Assembly (NCBI GenBank): GCA_033439685.1
Contig: JAUEDM010000009.1
Span: 682,001-746,000 of the forward strand
DNA from: Apodospora peruviana
Lineage: Eukaryota; Ascomycota; Sordariomycetes; Sordariales; Lasiosphaeriaceae
Direction: 5' to 3'
DNA: 64,000 bases
Below the pieces are notes generated by a model. The model was given only the letters and a program-made list of their open reading frames with translations. It did no database searches and was not told the DNA's origin. How positions within the stretch are numbered: the stretch's first letter is position 1; every line of letters starts with the position of its first letter. A program made the translations under genes and the position numbers. Of this stretch, positions 23,855 through 35,180 are shown piece after piece.

Positions 23855-26004
23855 GTTTGGGAGGGATGGTGGTGGTGGTGGTGCGGATGCCGAGGGTCCG
23901 TCTGTGCAGCTCGGCGGCGGAGTCGGCGGTTTTGAGGAGCCTAGGACCTGAGGAGTAGCCAGGTTGGGCGAGTTCAGGTCGTCGTCCGGGTAGAGGTGGA
24001 CGACGAGGTGATAGTGAGAGGGTTTATTGTGTTTACGGGCTCAGTGCAGACGCTGTCGTAAGTGACGATGGTCTGGCGTGTGGTACGTCTAATGTTGATG
24101 GAGATATCGTTGGATAGTTGGTTAGATGTCGAGGGGGTGGACGAGGTCCCTGGCTGTGTGTATTTATCGAGGGGCTCAAAGACACCATGATGCCTGATAG
24201 AGCCTGAGGTTTCTGGCTAGACCCAAGACCTCGGGAAAGCTTCCAGTCGGCGGCGAGCGCTGTGGGCCGGAGGGTGGTTGGCATTGAGTCACGACGCAGT
24301 GTTCGGATCACAAGATCGAGTGGTGCCAAGTTCCTGCGGTACGTGATCGGTACTAACCTACGGACTTGTTTACCTGCCAGGAGGAACATGCGACAATACG
24401 GGGGAGCTGGAGGTCTGCGTCGGGTAGAGGGTCGAGTAGCGAATAGCGGGCGGAATGGTGCCCGGACCGCGCATTGGGCTCGAAGGGGAGCTGCAGCTGC
24501 AATTGATTGCTCCACTCTGCACCGTTGTGCCGTTGACTTATCAGAGGGTGCCAGATCTGACAGCGCTGAGCCACTGGCTGGAAGCTGAACCTGACGACAG
24601 CAGCCCAACGTCGTCCAACTACACGTGCTCCGATGCCATCATCCGCATTTGGTCATTATCCTGTCAGTGCAATTCCGAAATTGAGCTCTCAAATTAGCTG
24701 ATGAGCTGTTCTTGCAGTCTAGAGCCGCTTCTCATCGAAAACACGCTTCCCCAATCAGCAGCGGCAATGGCGCTCACTTTGGTGCCAAAAAGACCTGTTC
24801 ATTCATTGATAGGGAGATGGTTAGGTGGACAGTTGGATCGTCGATTCAATGCTACAGGAAAGCCCCATAGCTATAGCGCAGTTTGACGTGGCAGCATCCG
24901 TCGCCAAAGCCCTCCCGTTCTAATTGCAGACAGAGGGGCCGCCCTGTATCGTCATTGGTCTTGCATCGGCCCCAATGCAGCCACCCCGTCGACCACCTGG
25001 ACAAAGGATCCGCCTTATAAACACAAAGACCTCGAAAGACGAGAATTAAAGGAGATTGTGTGGATGAAACGACTCCGAATCTCTCCCAATTCTCCACTCC
25101 GGATCGAGCATTCCGCTACCGCCGGCCCCGGCAGACTGGGTCCTTGTATCTGATGCTTGGCGCTCACCGTCCCCCCTTTTCTGCCCAACCACCTATTAGC
25201 GCGGGCCATTCCTTTCCTTCTGCCAAGAGTTGGGTAATGCAACAGCTCTGCCCGACAGCAACACAGGTCTGCACCCTTCGATTCAATTGACAAGTGATAA
25301 GTTGATAAGCATCCCTTCCCTTGTTGCAGCCTGAATTCCTGAATTCCCCCCCTGAGCAGGAAGAGCCATCCATTCGCTCTCGTCATCCGACTTCTCTGCC
25401 ACGTCGTCGGCTCCATCACCGCGGTGGGCCTCAGCAACCCATATTGAGCGTATTCTGCCTCGGTAACCATTCACCGCCCTGTGGGCCTCTTGGGTTCGTC
25501 TGTCTACCTACTTCTGCAGCGTTCGAAAGACCCTCCAAGGAGTTGTTCGTTTCACCAGCTCTTCCATGTCTCTCTCTTCACCTCAGGTGACCGAGGCGTG
25601 GGTGGTGTACTACTAGCAGTGGATTTCTGGACCCATTATCGACGATGGAGACACAGTTATTGACATTGTATTACTTTATGTTTTCAATAATGTCTTGTGG
25701 GCGAAGCCCTACGCACTTGGCGTGTCTAGACGTACTATGCTAGGTCTTCTGTACATAAACTGTCCGCCGTTGAAAGCCTCCAGCTAGAGTTTTCCCCTTC
25801 GTCCGCCTCTGTCCTGCCTACATAACATCCGTATTCAAGCCCATGGCGCCGTCCGCGGTGTCCTCGGCTCATTTTGTCACCAACCGGTGTCGGGGAGTTG
25901 TGATGTTGCACTCGGGCGGGTACCGGATTGCCTAGTTGGGCCACGAGGACAACCTGAAGGCTGTCTTTGCCTTGTCCGGGCGGCTTGATCAGGACCGATG
26001 GGTG
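23855..26004. other. 5' flank of coiled-coil gene and intergenic DNA
   Basis: Leader of the coiled-coil gene (CCACCACCACC-type repeats next to the ATG) then about 2 kb without supported genes. Open frames at 25015-25590 shadow one another. Confidence 0.45.
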
Positions 26005-26342
26005 TCACACATTTTTGTCTCCGGGCTTTCGAATCAACGTCGAGCGCAGTGCGGCAATGGCCTCGATGGCCTTCTTTTTGGTAGCCGCCAGGACAGTGAC
26101 GATGAAATCCCCTTCGTTGACGTGGATAGCAACGGGTACCTGGGAGAGCCAGCGCCCGAGTTTGGCGGTGCGACCGGGGTGTTCATCTGATGCTTTGAAC
26201 TTGTGACAAATTTGATCGAAATGGCCTTCAGGTCCAGATCTGAGGGGTCTGGGCCACCGTGGCGATTCGTCGGCATCAGGACGAAGATATAGATCGGGCA
26301 CTCGTTCTGCATCACGTCACAAACAACAAAAGCGCAGGACAT
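26005..26342 (-). pseudogene. decayed gene fragment, copy A
   Basis: Two minus frames together read as one protein-like sequence: GPDPSDLDLKAI, then FDQICHKFKASDEHPGR, then LGRWLSQVPVAIHVNEGDF and VTVLAATKKKAIEAIAALR. A frame change is needed near DLDLKAI. The same DLDLKAIFD.I.HKFK block occurs about 0.6 kb away at 26795-26880 (copy B), with clear DNA similarity. The alternating VAIHV / FIVTVL strands and a following helix could be a small alpha-beta domain. I cannot name it. Frameshifts and loss of flanks indicate a relic. Confidence 0.4.
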
Positions 26343-26394
26343 GTCAACGGCACCACTGACCAGGCTGGTTGTCGGGGTTTTCCGCGTACACTCC

Positions 26395-26933
26395 TCAATT
26401 CATGATGATCATCCCGGCTTGTCTTGCGCGGGTCAATGCGACGCAGATGCGAAGGCTCTCATGAATGTCGAACCCGCTCTTCGAGTAGACAGTCTTGTCG
26501 CCCTTCTCTTCCTGATTCGGAGTAGGCGCACTTGTTGCCGGTGTGGTAACGACTGGAGCCGGGCCGACAGGAAGGAAGATCGTCCTCTCCTTGCGACATT
26601 TCCGGACATGGCGACGGAAGCGCTGGTCTGGCCAATGCTCATCTGTGATACCGTCCGAGACGTCCCCGAGGTTGGCAGTTCGTACTCCTCGTTCATCACC
26701 TGGGGCCAGCTTTTGGATCTGGTATTGTCTTGCCGACACTCCAGGGCAATGGGCCGACCGTATGGCAGTAAACTCCAAGCACCTCCACCGTCGACATGGA
26801 TAGCGACTTTGAACTTGTGCCAGATTCGATCGAAAATAGCCTTCAGGTCCAGATCCAAGGGGTCTGGGTCATTGAAGCCATGCATCGGCATCGGCATGAA
26901 GATGTGCATATGTACCGTCAAATGCGACAACAA
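26395..26933 (-). pseudogene. decayed gene fragment, copy B
   Basis: Begins with a block paralogous to copy A (NDPDPLDLDLKAIFDRIWHK, about 26813-26885) but lacks the segment that follows in copy A. After a frame change it continues as a coherent minus frame (26395-26778) with GDVSDGITDEHWPDQRF, then VRKCRKERTIFLPVGPAP and FDIHESLRICVALTRARQAG. Copies A and B lie in direct orientation. Diverged tandem copies of an unidentified gene, both broken. Confidence 0.4.
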
Positions 26934-27324
26934 AATGGGGGCACGGAATGCGCTGAAAGGAAGGAGGAAAGTCGGTTATATTGTTGTAGAGAGGGAAGAG
27001 GTCGCTAGCAAGAAGGATGGGCCGGGAGAGACGGAACGGTTGCGTTAACCGAAGCTTGCCCTGCGATGGCGACCTGTACTATGGTTGCTAAGGCTAGGCG
27101 TCCGTACCACTGAGTCCCAGAGACTCATCGCCTTTCTCTAGGCCGTTTTTGCCCGTCGACTTTCTTCAATTGACACCCTTGTCACGGTTCCGTGTGAAGG
27201 TAGGGATCGAATCGGTCCGATTGTCGTGGCACATGGCTTGATTCGTGCCTGCAGACGTGTCCAGCTAGAGAAATCCTTTTTCTCCGCGAAGTTGCTGAGG
27301 TAATTTAAATGACATATGTCGTGT
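26934..27324. other. spacer between relics
   Basis: No gene seen. Confidence 0.4.
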
Positions 27325-27577
27325 TCACTCCAGCCGGAGGTCGGCGAGCTTCTTCTCCTTGATCTGCGACTGCAGTTCGTCGTGGCAAGTCTCCATGACT
27401 CTGGCAGTCCAAATGCCTTTGACTCGGTGCTGGAGAAGCCCTGCCGGCGGCCATATCCTCCTCGGTGGACCCAGGCTCGAACCGCAGACTCATTGCCGAC
27501 AACAGTGGGAGGACGCCTTGGATGTAATGCTTGGGCGGAGGAGGAGGCCCTGGAAGATCATCTCGCACGCGCACCAT
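27325..27577 (-). pseudogene. frameshifted gene fragment
   Basis: The minus frame from ATG 27577 reads MVRVRDDLPGPPPPPKHYIQ, then SLRFEPGSTEEDMAAGR. A one-base change at about 27435-27440 then moves to a second frame with KGIWTARVMETCHDELQSQI and KEKKLADLRLE, ending in a stop at 27325. Both halves have normal amino-acid composition and the second is helical. No intron can explain the shift. Upstream open frames (27558-27788) may be more of the same gene. Family unknown. Confidence 0.4.
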
Positions 27578-29157
27578 TCTTGAGGGATCCGGATGAGCCC
27601 CGCTGCGGCATTGGGGACTGCGAGGCGAACATGCTGCTTGATATGCTATTTTTGCGTGTATCAACAAACCCCGACTGTGGAGTAGAGAAGCCCGGGTGCG
27701 CGGCTTCCTGTGTGCTATGTAGCATGTCTAGCAAGTCGTGATATATCTCATCTCGTCGCTGTGGATGTCGTGGTTCGGGGAGCAGCAATCCTCGCGGTCT
27801 TGCGCCAGTATGTCGACGTCATAGGCGTCGTGGTGTGAGGTGCGAGTTGGCGAGCCTTTTCGGCGTCGTAGCGGCTGTTGTATTGGCTTGTTAAGGCGAA
27901 CTGGCCGGAAACAATTCTTAATCGTGGACACTATATGTGACTTTCCGGCACTATCAGCCGACTGCCATCGCCATGCTTTGGAAACGAGCCGGCGGTGGTC
28001 CGTTGTCCAACTAGAAATTCATGGACGAGATGGGGCCAGAGGGTCAGCGGATGGTCCGAACGATGGGTTCGATTGGCTTTGGTGCGCAGCTGCAGGCCCA
28101 GGCCCATCTCGATGATACAGCGGTCTCGGTCTCGGAGCAGCCAAACTAGTGCTCGCGTGAGCTCGGAAAGGCGCTCGCTGTTGGTGTCAATCTCTCGCCT
28201 GCAAAGGGTAGAAACAGCTGTGTTCTGGAAGATGGGAGTCGATATCGCCTGTCTTCTAGCTAAAGCCGGCGGCGGGGCTCTGGTCAAACACTCGCTTGGA
28301 GGAGTGATGGATGCCGTGTTGGAGAGGCGGTGGTTTTGCTGTCAACTTACCGTTGCTCTGTCTGCATCATCTTGTCTCTGAGGTTTGCAGGGAATGCCAG
28401 TACCAACAGCAAGGTCTGTCGGAGCATCCATTCTCACAGACGCCACCATCGGAGGCAGTCCAAAGGCCCACCGCACAATGCAAAGGTGCTTCAAGCCGTA
28501 GAAAGTGTGAACATCAATGAAATAGAACCTCCTGCTAACGAGAAGATGAGGACGCATATGCCGTTATACAGACATGTCTCAGCTCGCACAGAGGTTGAGG
28601 ATTGAAGAGCGATGTCAAGTCGACGGTATGCCGAGTTGAGGATGTCGGGTAATGGTAAGAAAACCACCTAGCTGCTGGCGAAGATGTTGCTGAAGTCGAG
28701 TCTCAAACAGTCCTACCTACCTTAGGTACTCCATGGCGTATGGAAGGACGAAACCAAGCTTGAATTCTGCCAGGTCCCTTCTTGCAAAAAGTGCAAAAAG
28801 TTCTTCAGAATGGTCCTGAAAGGAAGGCAAGTACCCTGACCCGAAGGAACGTGGGAGACCTTGCCGGAGATCAGAGTACCCGTGGTGTGGAGAGGGGATC
28901 GGACGAAAAATGGTTGACCAGGGCAAGCCCCGAGAGTCACCTCAATTACCAAGTTTGGAAAGAGCCATTGAATTCCACGGCCTCAGCCGTACCACCTTGG
29001 GACCGGCAGGATTTAATAATAGGAGCGAGTGCCGCACCCGACATCTGCCCAGGCATGTACTGTAGTTGTAGCACTGCTATTGACTGGTATTGTTGAGCAT
29101 GCTGTTATTCAGACCAGTGGCTGGTTTAGCAGATGCTTGGATTTGTGATTCTTCTGC
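27578..29157. other. relic-like DNA, no intact gene
   Basis: A 118-codon minus frame (27931-28287) includes a leucine-rich helix (ERLSELTRALVWLLRDRDR) and good third-position GC, suggesting former coding. No start exon or splice partner was found. The rest shows nothing I can support. Confidence 0.3.
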
Positions 29158-29165
29158 TATATAAG
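29158..29165 (+). promoter_or_regulatory. TATA box of small membrane protein gene
   Basis: TATATAAG, followed by a pyrimidine-rich tract (about 29190-29217) and then a leader containing a (CA)10 tract at 29267-29286, directly before the ATG at 29304. A complete fungal core-promoter layout. Confidence 0.6.
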
Positions 29166-29303
29166 TGATCCTTTCGACCAGAGAGTAGTATTTCCTTCTT
29201 CTTTTTTTCTTCTGTCGAGCTTTTACATACACAACTTGAAGACATTCGCGATCACTCACGCACAAGCACACACACACACACACACAAGGCATCATCCGGC
29301 AGG

Positions 29304-29456
29304 ATGTCGTACATTTATTTTATACCGCCAGTCCTTGACACTATCCGCAGGCTGGCGTTGTTTGTCATCCGCGTTGTACTAGCCGTCTATCTCGCGCGGT
29401 TCTGGGCATTCCTGGTGCGCTACCACCGCGAGACTGGCGAGTGGATGCGGGCTTGA
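29304..29456 (+). CDS. small single-pass membrane protein, probably frameshifted at the C-terminus
   Basis: A 50-aa frame starting MSYIYFIPPV with a hydrophobic helix at about residues 16-38 (LALFVIRVVLAVYLARFWAF) flanked by Arg. The promoter upstream is textbook. After the stop at 29454, another frame continues without a gap for about 60 nt with GLNRGPWVDWFERDEDEHED, then a stop at 29509-29511. That acidic tail fits the helix's basic end and looks like the natural C-terminus of a protein of about 70 aa separated by a single-base indel near 29446-29452. No intron could connect them. Either a recent loss, a polymorphism or an assembly error. Confidence 0.5.
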   Translation: MSYIYFIPPVLDTIRRLALFVIRVVLAVYLARFWAFLVRYHRETGEWMRA

Positions 29457-31803
29457 ACCGCGGTCCTTGGGTTGACTGGTTCGAGCGTGACGAAGATGAA
29501 CACGAGGATTAAGTTCTTGTTGTCGAGGTTAGTGCCTCGATAGCAGTTCATTGGTCCTGCTGATGCGGATTCTCGTTCACGTTCATTTTGCACCCATATC
29601 ACTTTTCGGACGATTTGCTGACATGACCATCCATTATGTTCTTCACAGCCCTGCAAGTGCAGCAAGCAAGCACGTTTCTGGGCAAGGCCCACCACCTAGC
29701 TCAGGCCAGTGGCCGTCGAAAGACCTTTTTCGGGGGGAAGGGATCGGAGAAAAGGGGGAAGGGGGTGGCCTGATGGAGAGACTCGAGAGAAGCCGGTGAT
29801 GTTTGTGTATGAATGAATTCTCCTGCCCCGTCATCGTGCCTTCCTATGACTTGCTCTACGTGCTCATGTGTGCAATCTTTTCGTCCATGTCTGCGTCTCA
29901 GACCTCGCCCGAAAAGCTGGACCCACTTCAGTCTGCCTTGCTTCCATTCTCTCCAGTTCTTCTCCATTCTCGCCCTCTCCCCACCAGAAGACCTGCCAAC
30001 TGATCTTTGTATGGTGTACCACGCCTAGCACATTCGTGCCACCAGCAATTCTGAGCCCAACTTTTATCGCCTCTACAAAACACGGCTAGTTGGATTCTTT
30101 CGTTCTCCTGTTAACAACAAGGCAAACGACGCGGATGCATGAAGAATGGACCCGAGCTACCATCAGTTTGCATGCTTCTTCGGCGAGCCAATCATTTCCA
30201 GTGTCGTGACGACGACAGGGCACTCGGCGAATCGGGGTCCATCCAGGGGTACGATTGTACTTTTCCCATCCCCTCTTCCTTTACTGTTTGGTCGTCTTCT
30301 GAGCCGCATCCTGATGTTCACGTCCAGAGCACCAATGAGCTTATGAGTACATGCAATTTTTTATCGAAAATCTGCCACCCGTCTGATATTGTGCCGGCGA
30401 CGAGGGACTTGAAGGAGGCACAAGGGGAGAATGCTGTCAACATTGTCTTCCGGATTCGAGGAAAGAACAGCGGCTACAAGTCCAGGGCAGCGGCGCCGAC
30501 GAGGTTGAGTGGGCGGTCAGCTTGGATGCATCAGACACGAGTTTTCGATGGTGGCTGAGGATATTGCCGTTGTTGACCTACTCTCTGGTATGAAAATCCT
30601 GTTCCTCCCCAGGCCCGCAGCACCCAGAGCCCTGCACAGTTCTGCCTCCCTCGTCCTTGCGAGGTGTCCATCTATTCTAGCTATTTCCATCGACCGCCGG
30701 CTCCTGTACAGATGCTTTGATCATTACCAAGACCGCGACAAACCCTTGAGGAGGCTAGTGCCAACTGACATAACTCTCTCAGGCCCTAGTCGCTGCTGCT
30801 CCTGAGTCCGCCGAATGTGAGCCGACCCACGAGCCAACTTACGAGCTGCCGATGATAGTCTTTCGTCGCCCTTCTTTTGTGTTGCGTTGCAGGCGGTGGG
30901 GAGTTGCATGGATTGCAAACTCCGTAATCCTCGAGTTCCCAAGCTGCGACGACCTGAACAAGATTTCACTGGGTGCAACCGCAGCTTCTTCTACTTCATT
31001 CGGTTCTCTCCGGTCCTCGATTTCATCTTCGACCGGCGGCAAATATCACAACACCAACACAACCAACTAGTTTCAATCGGCTCCCCGACGGTATACGACG
31101 ACGAGTTTCAATACTGCTATCCCCGACGAGCCGCGTGCAAAACACCGCGGTGATGCCACCGTTCAACCTTGATGCCGTCGCGCCCTCCCAACAAACCTGA
31201 CCAGGGATACCCATTGATATAGTGGTCGCATAGTATTGTCGAGTTCTTGCGTCGTTGACGCCGCGGAAATGTACAAAGGCTTTCATTCACGATCCCTTCC
31301 AATCGGACCTCGACGACGTACAGCAACGAGTTTTGGTCGCAGCGCATCTCAACAGCAGTGAGACAGCGAGTTCAAATTTGAGAGGCCTAAAGACAAGGCC
31401 ACGCAACACACTTCTGGGCTAAGAAAGATGGGCGGAGATAACAGGCTTGGACTCAAACCCGGCAACGAGTTCGACGATATCTCTTGTCCCAGTGGCTGCC
31501 TCCGTGCTGCAAGAGGCATCAAGCTGAGTTGTGCCTCCCAACGACATGTCCCACGAGATACGCGGCGACTTCTTGACAAATTGCATTCATCCGGACAACA
31601 TGGGGCTCTTTGCTTCAGAAACCCAACATGAGACAAACGACCTCCGTTGCGAGCTTCTGCGGGCATGAGACCACTGCCATCTCACCTCCATTGGTGTGTT
31701 TTCAGAAGGAAAAATACCAGGGGGAAAGCTCCGAAACAGCATCCCCTCCTCCAAACCATACAAGGCAGCAAGCCGCAAGGACTTGGGTTCCTTCTACAAT
31801 AGT
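29457..31803. other. intergenic / relic-like DNA
   Basis: Several mutually overlapping open frames (30139-30560, 30852-31286) with no motif, no consensus introns and no start context. Nothing supported. Confidence 0.4.
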
Positions 31804-32016
31804 TCATGTCCGCCCATCCCAGCTGTCTTCAATCACCAGCGGAAACCACAGTTCGTCAGACAGGTTCCCGCAACGAAAATATGTATCTTGTTGCCAACCC
31901 TCTCGGAGGAGCTTCGCCGCCCTCCGCTTACTGACCTTCTTGAGGCTCCCACCCTTGGCCTCCTCATCCGCCACCTCTCCATCGGCAGCAAGGAAACCCT
32001 CGACGAGCATGACCAC
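31804..32016 (-). CDS. hypothetical 70-aa protein or relic
   Basis: Minus frame with strong coding-like codon choice: MLVEGFLAADGEVADEEAK, then SLKKVSKRRAAKLLREGW, then SDELWFPLVIEDSWDGRT. The frame extends upstream in coding-like fashion (TLREEQRNVNDVV) to a stop about 70 nt before the ATG, so the true start may be elsewhere. No homology recognised. Plus-strand frames over the same DNA are less coherent. Confidence 0.3.
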   Translation of the reverse strand: MVMLVEGFLAADGEVADEEAKGGSLKKVSKRRAAKLLREGWQQDTYFRCGNLSDELWFPLVIEDSWDGRT

Positions 32017-33294
32017 ATCGTTGACGTTTCTCTGCTCTTCTCGGAGTGTCCAAGCACAATCACCGTCTCAAGCGAGCTCGGCAGGGAATTCGTCCCCTAC
32101 TTTACTTGCTTTACTTGCACGATGGTCACATATGTGCCTCGAACGGGACGGGACGGATGGTCTACCTTGCTTGTCGTTTCAGTCGCTGTCTTTTCAGGAG
32201 GCTGGGTTCTAATTTCCGTTCCTGCTCGTCCTCAGCTGCTACCAGTCGGAGCACGCAGACGTCAAGCATCCAGCCGCCAAGTCATTAGCACCATTAAGGC
32301 ACGTCGACTTCATTGCTCTCAACACTGGAGTCAATTTGCATACCCTTTGCCAAAGGTCTTCTCTGCTGCGTGAGTACTTCAGTTCCACTCCATACTCCAC
32401 AGCGAGGGTATGAGCACGTGATTGCAGCCTTGCCGTTGCTATGACGTCTTACCGAAACAGCCTCGCGGCATCAACGTACACCTATGGATCATGATACCAC
32501 CGCTATTTGATCCCAAACCTCTTGATACCAGCACCTCTTGACAGCACGTTACATGATTCCCATTACTCCGAGTTCACCAGAAACCCGCATCAATAAATTA
32601 TGGATGCGCTATCCGAGCCGCCAGCCTTGCGCAATCTTGTACAGCCTGGCAAGCCCGCTCAAGGGCTGGATTGTCCTAGGCATGGCTTTAAGCTGTCAGA
32701 ATTTCTCTCCTAGCTCCCGTGTCTTTTAGAACCTCCCTCTTGGGGAGGGGGATGAGAGTGCGCGCGATCGACGCAGCTATGGTCAAACAGCGCGCGATAA
32801 AAGGCAAATCCGGAGTTGCAGACGAATGCGCTGTTACCTTTGCCCCTGGTCTTTTCGACGTCCTTAAGTACTCTATCCACCCTACCATCGGATTCTGCCG
32901 GGCAATCCAGGGATGACTTGGGGTATATTCCGGCAGCATTATGGAAAGTCACAGTGTCTGCGATTGAGCATCGTTTCCGGCCAATTCGCCTTCCTGCAGC
33001 CCGCGGCAAAAGCGGAAGTAGGACAAACAGCAGTCATTTACTAGCCTGCTTCTGATCCAGCAGATGATAGATAGCCCTTCAAAAAGAGGGCCCTACTTGC
33101 GAGTCTCATGGTGCCGCACATTGAGGCGTATCTTACGCCCTCCCCGGCCCGGGCACCGTGATCCCCTTCGTCTTCCCAGCCGCTACCGGCCCCTTGACGT
33201 CCCCCTCGCTGGCAGTCCACTTCCTTTTCATCGAGTATTCAACCGACCGTCTGTCCACGGTTCTGATACTGCAGACCTTGATGGGTAAGGAGAA
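32017..33294. other. intergenic, no supported gene
   Basis: A GTGAGT donor on the plus strand at 32370 has no convincing exon on either side. Nothing else seen. Confidence 0.4.
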
Positions 33295-33503
33295 GATGAA
33301 AGTGGCTGGTATCCTGAACGGCGACGACTAGATCTCGACGGCGAGACACAATACCTCTTTCACGCGATCTAGAGATGGACGCCTGGCTCCTCCTCCATCT
33401 CCTCGCGTCGGAGGGCGTGGCAACCATCGAGGAAGCACCAGCATTTCTGGAGCAGGCCAAGCCGCGCGCCCCCCGCAAGCAGGACGGCTGGCCGTTGTGG
33501 TAG
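33295..33503 (+). pseudogene. short frameshifted coding relic
   Basis: First frame: DESGWYPERRRLDLDGETQY followed by LFHAI and a stop. It overlaps a second frame starting MDAWLLLHLLASEGVATIEE, then FLEQAKPRAPRKQDGWPLW and a stop at 33501. Both have high third-position GC, unlike the flanks. Probably one gene fragment with an indel near 33365. Unidentified. Confidence 0.3.
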
Positions 33504-34276
33504 TGGAAAATTGAGAATGGGAGTTTAGGGGGAAGGGGCTCGCCCGGAAACCACGGGATGAGCACGACTACGAACACCTCGTAAGCGCCCGCACCACAAC
33601 CATCACTCGGTGTGCCTACCGAATGTTGGCGAGCTCATCTTGTGGGACTGGTCTTGGAGACGAGACCAGGCAAGAAGGTCGAACTCAGGCCAGTATACGA
33701 CCTACACAGCATACATATATACCATGGTTTCCTTTCTCCAATGTAAAGATAAGATATGTAATCTCGACTTGTGACTGTTCTCGTTCGTGATATTCGTGAC
33801 TGTGTGTTTCGCCACCATTCAGCCGGTTTACATGACTTCTTCCCCTGGCGGCGATATATTTATCGGATGAGGGTAAACGAGACGCCTGATAACCCATCTA
33901 GTCGAAGGTCCTGGTAGTAAAACAAACTGAGCGTCAAGGAGAAATAGTTCGAGCATTGGAATCCACCACCCAAACAAAAACGAGGCCCGCCATACTCCGC
34001 TGTTGTTGCTCCTCCCCTCTCCCTCTCCCTATCCGAGCTTCCTTCGGTGGGACATGCCCACCGAAGGTGTGCTCGTGACCTGCCCGCCGCACGCCGTCAT
34101 CCACACTGCTTCGTAAAAGCGGACTGGGATGCCCCTGGGCGGCGAGCAGGCCACAGTCCGGAAACCAGAAAAAAAAAAAAAAAGAGGCCAAGCCCAGAAG
34201 AGGGTAAAACAAAGCCCATCCAATTCCCCGACTCCACAACCGGACAAAGACAAGAACTAAAGAGAGGAACTACAAA
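33504..34276. other. intergenic
   Basis: An A15-16 run at about 34168-34183. No supported gene. Confidence 0.45.
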
Positions 34277-34460
34277 GGGAAATACAATAACAAGGAATAC
34301 AAAAGAAAGGAATACATAAAAGAACAGGGAAAATACAATAACAAGGAATACAAAAGAAAGGAATACAAAAGAAAGGAATTCATAAAAGAACAGGGAAAAA
34401 TACAAGATAACCAAAAAGAAAGAAAAGGAAAAATACAGGGAAACAAAAGAGAATATGAAA
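34277..34460. repeat. purine-rich imperfect tandem repeat
   Basis: Units starting GGGAAAATACAA at 34277 (50 bp), 34327 (66 bp, with an extra copy of a 15-16 bp AAGGAATACAAAAG subunit) and a degenerate third from 34393. The plus strand is almost pure A/G with periodic TAC, a strong strand asymmetry extending back to 34168. Apparent minus-strand ORFs rich in Phe/Leu/Ser here are artefacts of this composition. Confidence 0.85.
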
Positions 34461-34750
34461 AGAACAAATGCTCAACAGCAGCACAGCCTGTGCGAGAACT
34501 CCAAGTGCGTGCGTGTGTTTGTGTCTGTGATAGAAGGCTCTAGACCAGTCCGTTGAGTCGATAACATCATGATTGATCGCGTGTATGTTGGCGGTGGAGG
34601 AGCTCAATCCGCACGCCGAGCCCATTGAAGTTCATGGAGGGACGTGTGTCATGCCGCGGATATCAAGTGTCTGAACGAGTCGGTTTGTTGTGGCTGACTG
34701 GCGTCAATCGCCTGAATATTCTTGGTGACTTGGTGCCGATGAATGTTTGA

Positions 34751-35180
34751 CTACGAATGGCAAGGTGTGGCAAGTGGAGACCAGCCTGGCACACCTGCTG
34801 CAGTCGACGTGATGCTGACACGGAGCTCGTCCACAAGAACAGCAGGGGGTGTCTGCAGAGGTCGAATGGACATGGATTTGATTGCGTTCTGGCGCGACAA
34901 CGCAGCAGGCAACCGGCAAGTCCTATGTCGCAGTGTGTCGATTGATATCAGATGGCAGCGCTGTGGTAAATGACATGTGGTTAGCGAACGTCCAACGCCG
35001 AGTGCTGTGTTGGATGGGAGTACTCACAGTGATCCACGCCGAGGATTCGGTGAACAGTGCTGGCGTGAGCCAAGGGTGCGTACAGCACGGGAGATGGTAG
35101 AGGTCGTCTGTTGAAGTATGAAAGAACGATACTGGGTATTGTATGATTGGGTGGAATGACAGAATGATGCTGATAATCAA
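34751..35180 (-). CDS. candidate small spliced gene
   Basis: A near-perfect intron lies at 35027-34961 on the minus strand (67 bp: GTGAGT donor, CGCTAAC branch, ACCACAG acceptor). The frame crossing it in phase runs ...LFTESSAWIT into RCHLISIDTLRHRTC and stays open to 34751. The upstream part has no ATG, so the intron may lie in a 5' UTR. The first good ATG after it is at 34873 (MSIRPLQTPPAVLVDELRVS, 40 aa). The splice signal is strong; the coding call is weak. Confidence 0.3.

Noticed and set aside
26341..27048. 235-codon plus frame
   Set aside because: Overlaps minus-strand relics that show paralogous copies; the plus frame itself has no coherent features.
27465..27490. B-box-like GGTTCGAGCCTGGG on the minus strand
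   Set aside because: No A box or tRNA arms nearby; it lies inside a coding relic.
31610..32373. Two long overlapping plus frames (200 and 225 codons)
   Set aside because: Ser/Pro/Thr-rich shadow frames; the minus frame at 31804-32016 has better codon composition.
34097..34467. Phe/Leu-rich minus frames resembling a membrane protein
   Set aside because: Produced by the purine-rich tandem repeat; not a real protein.
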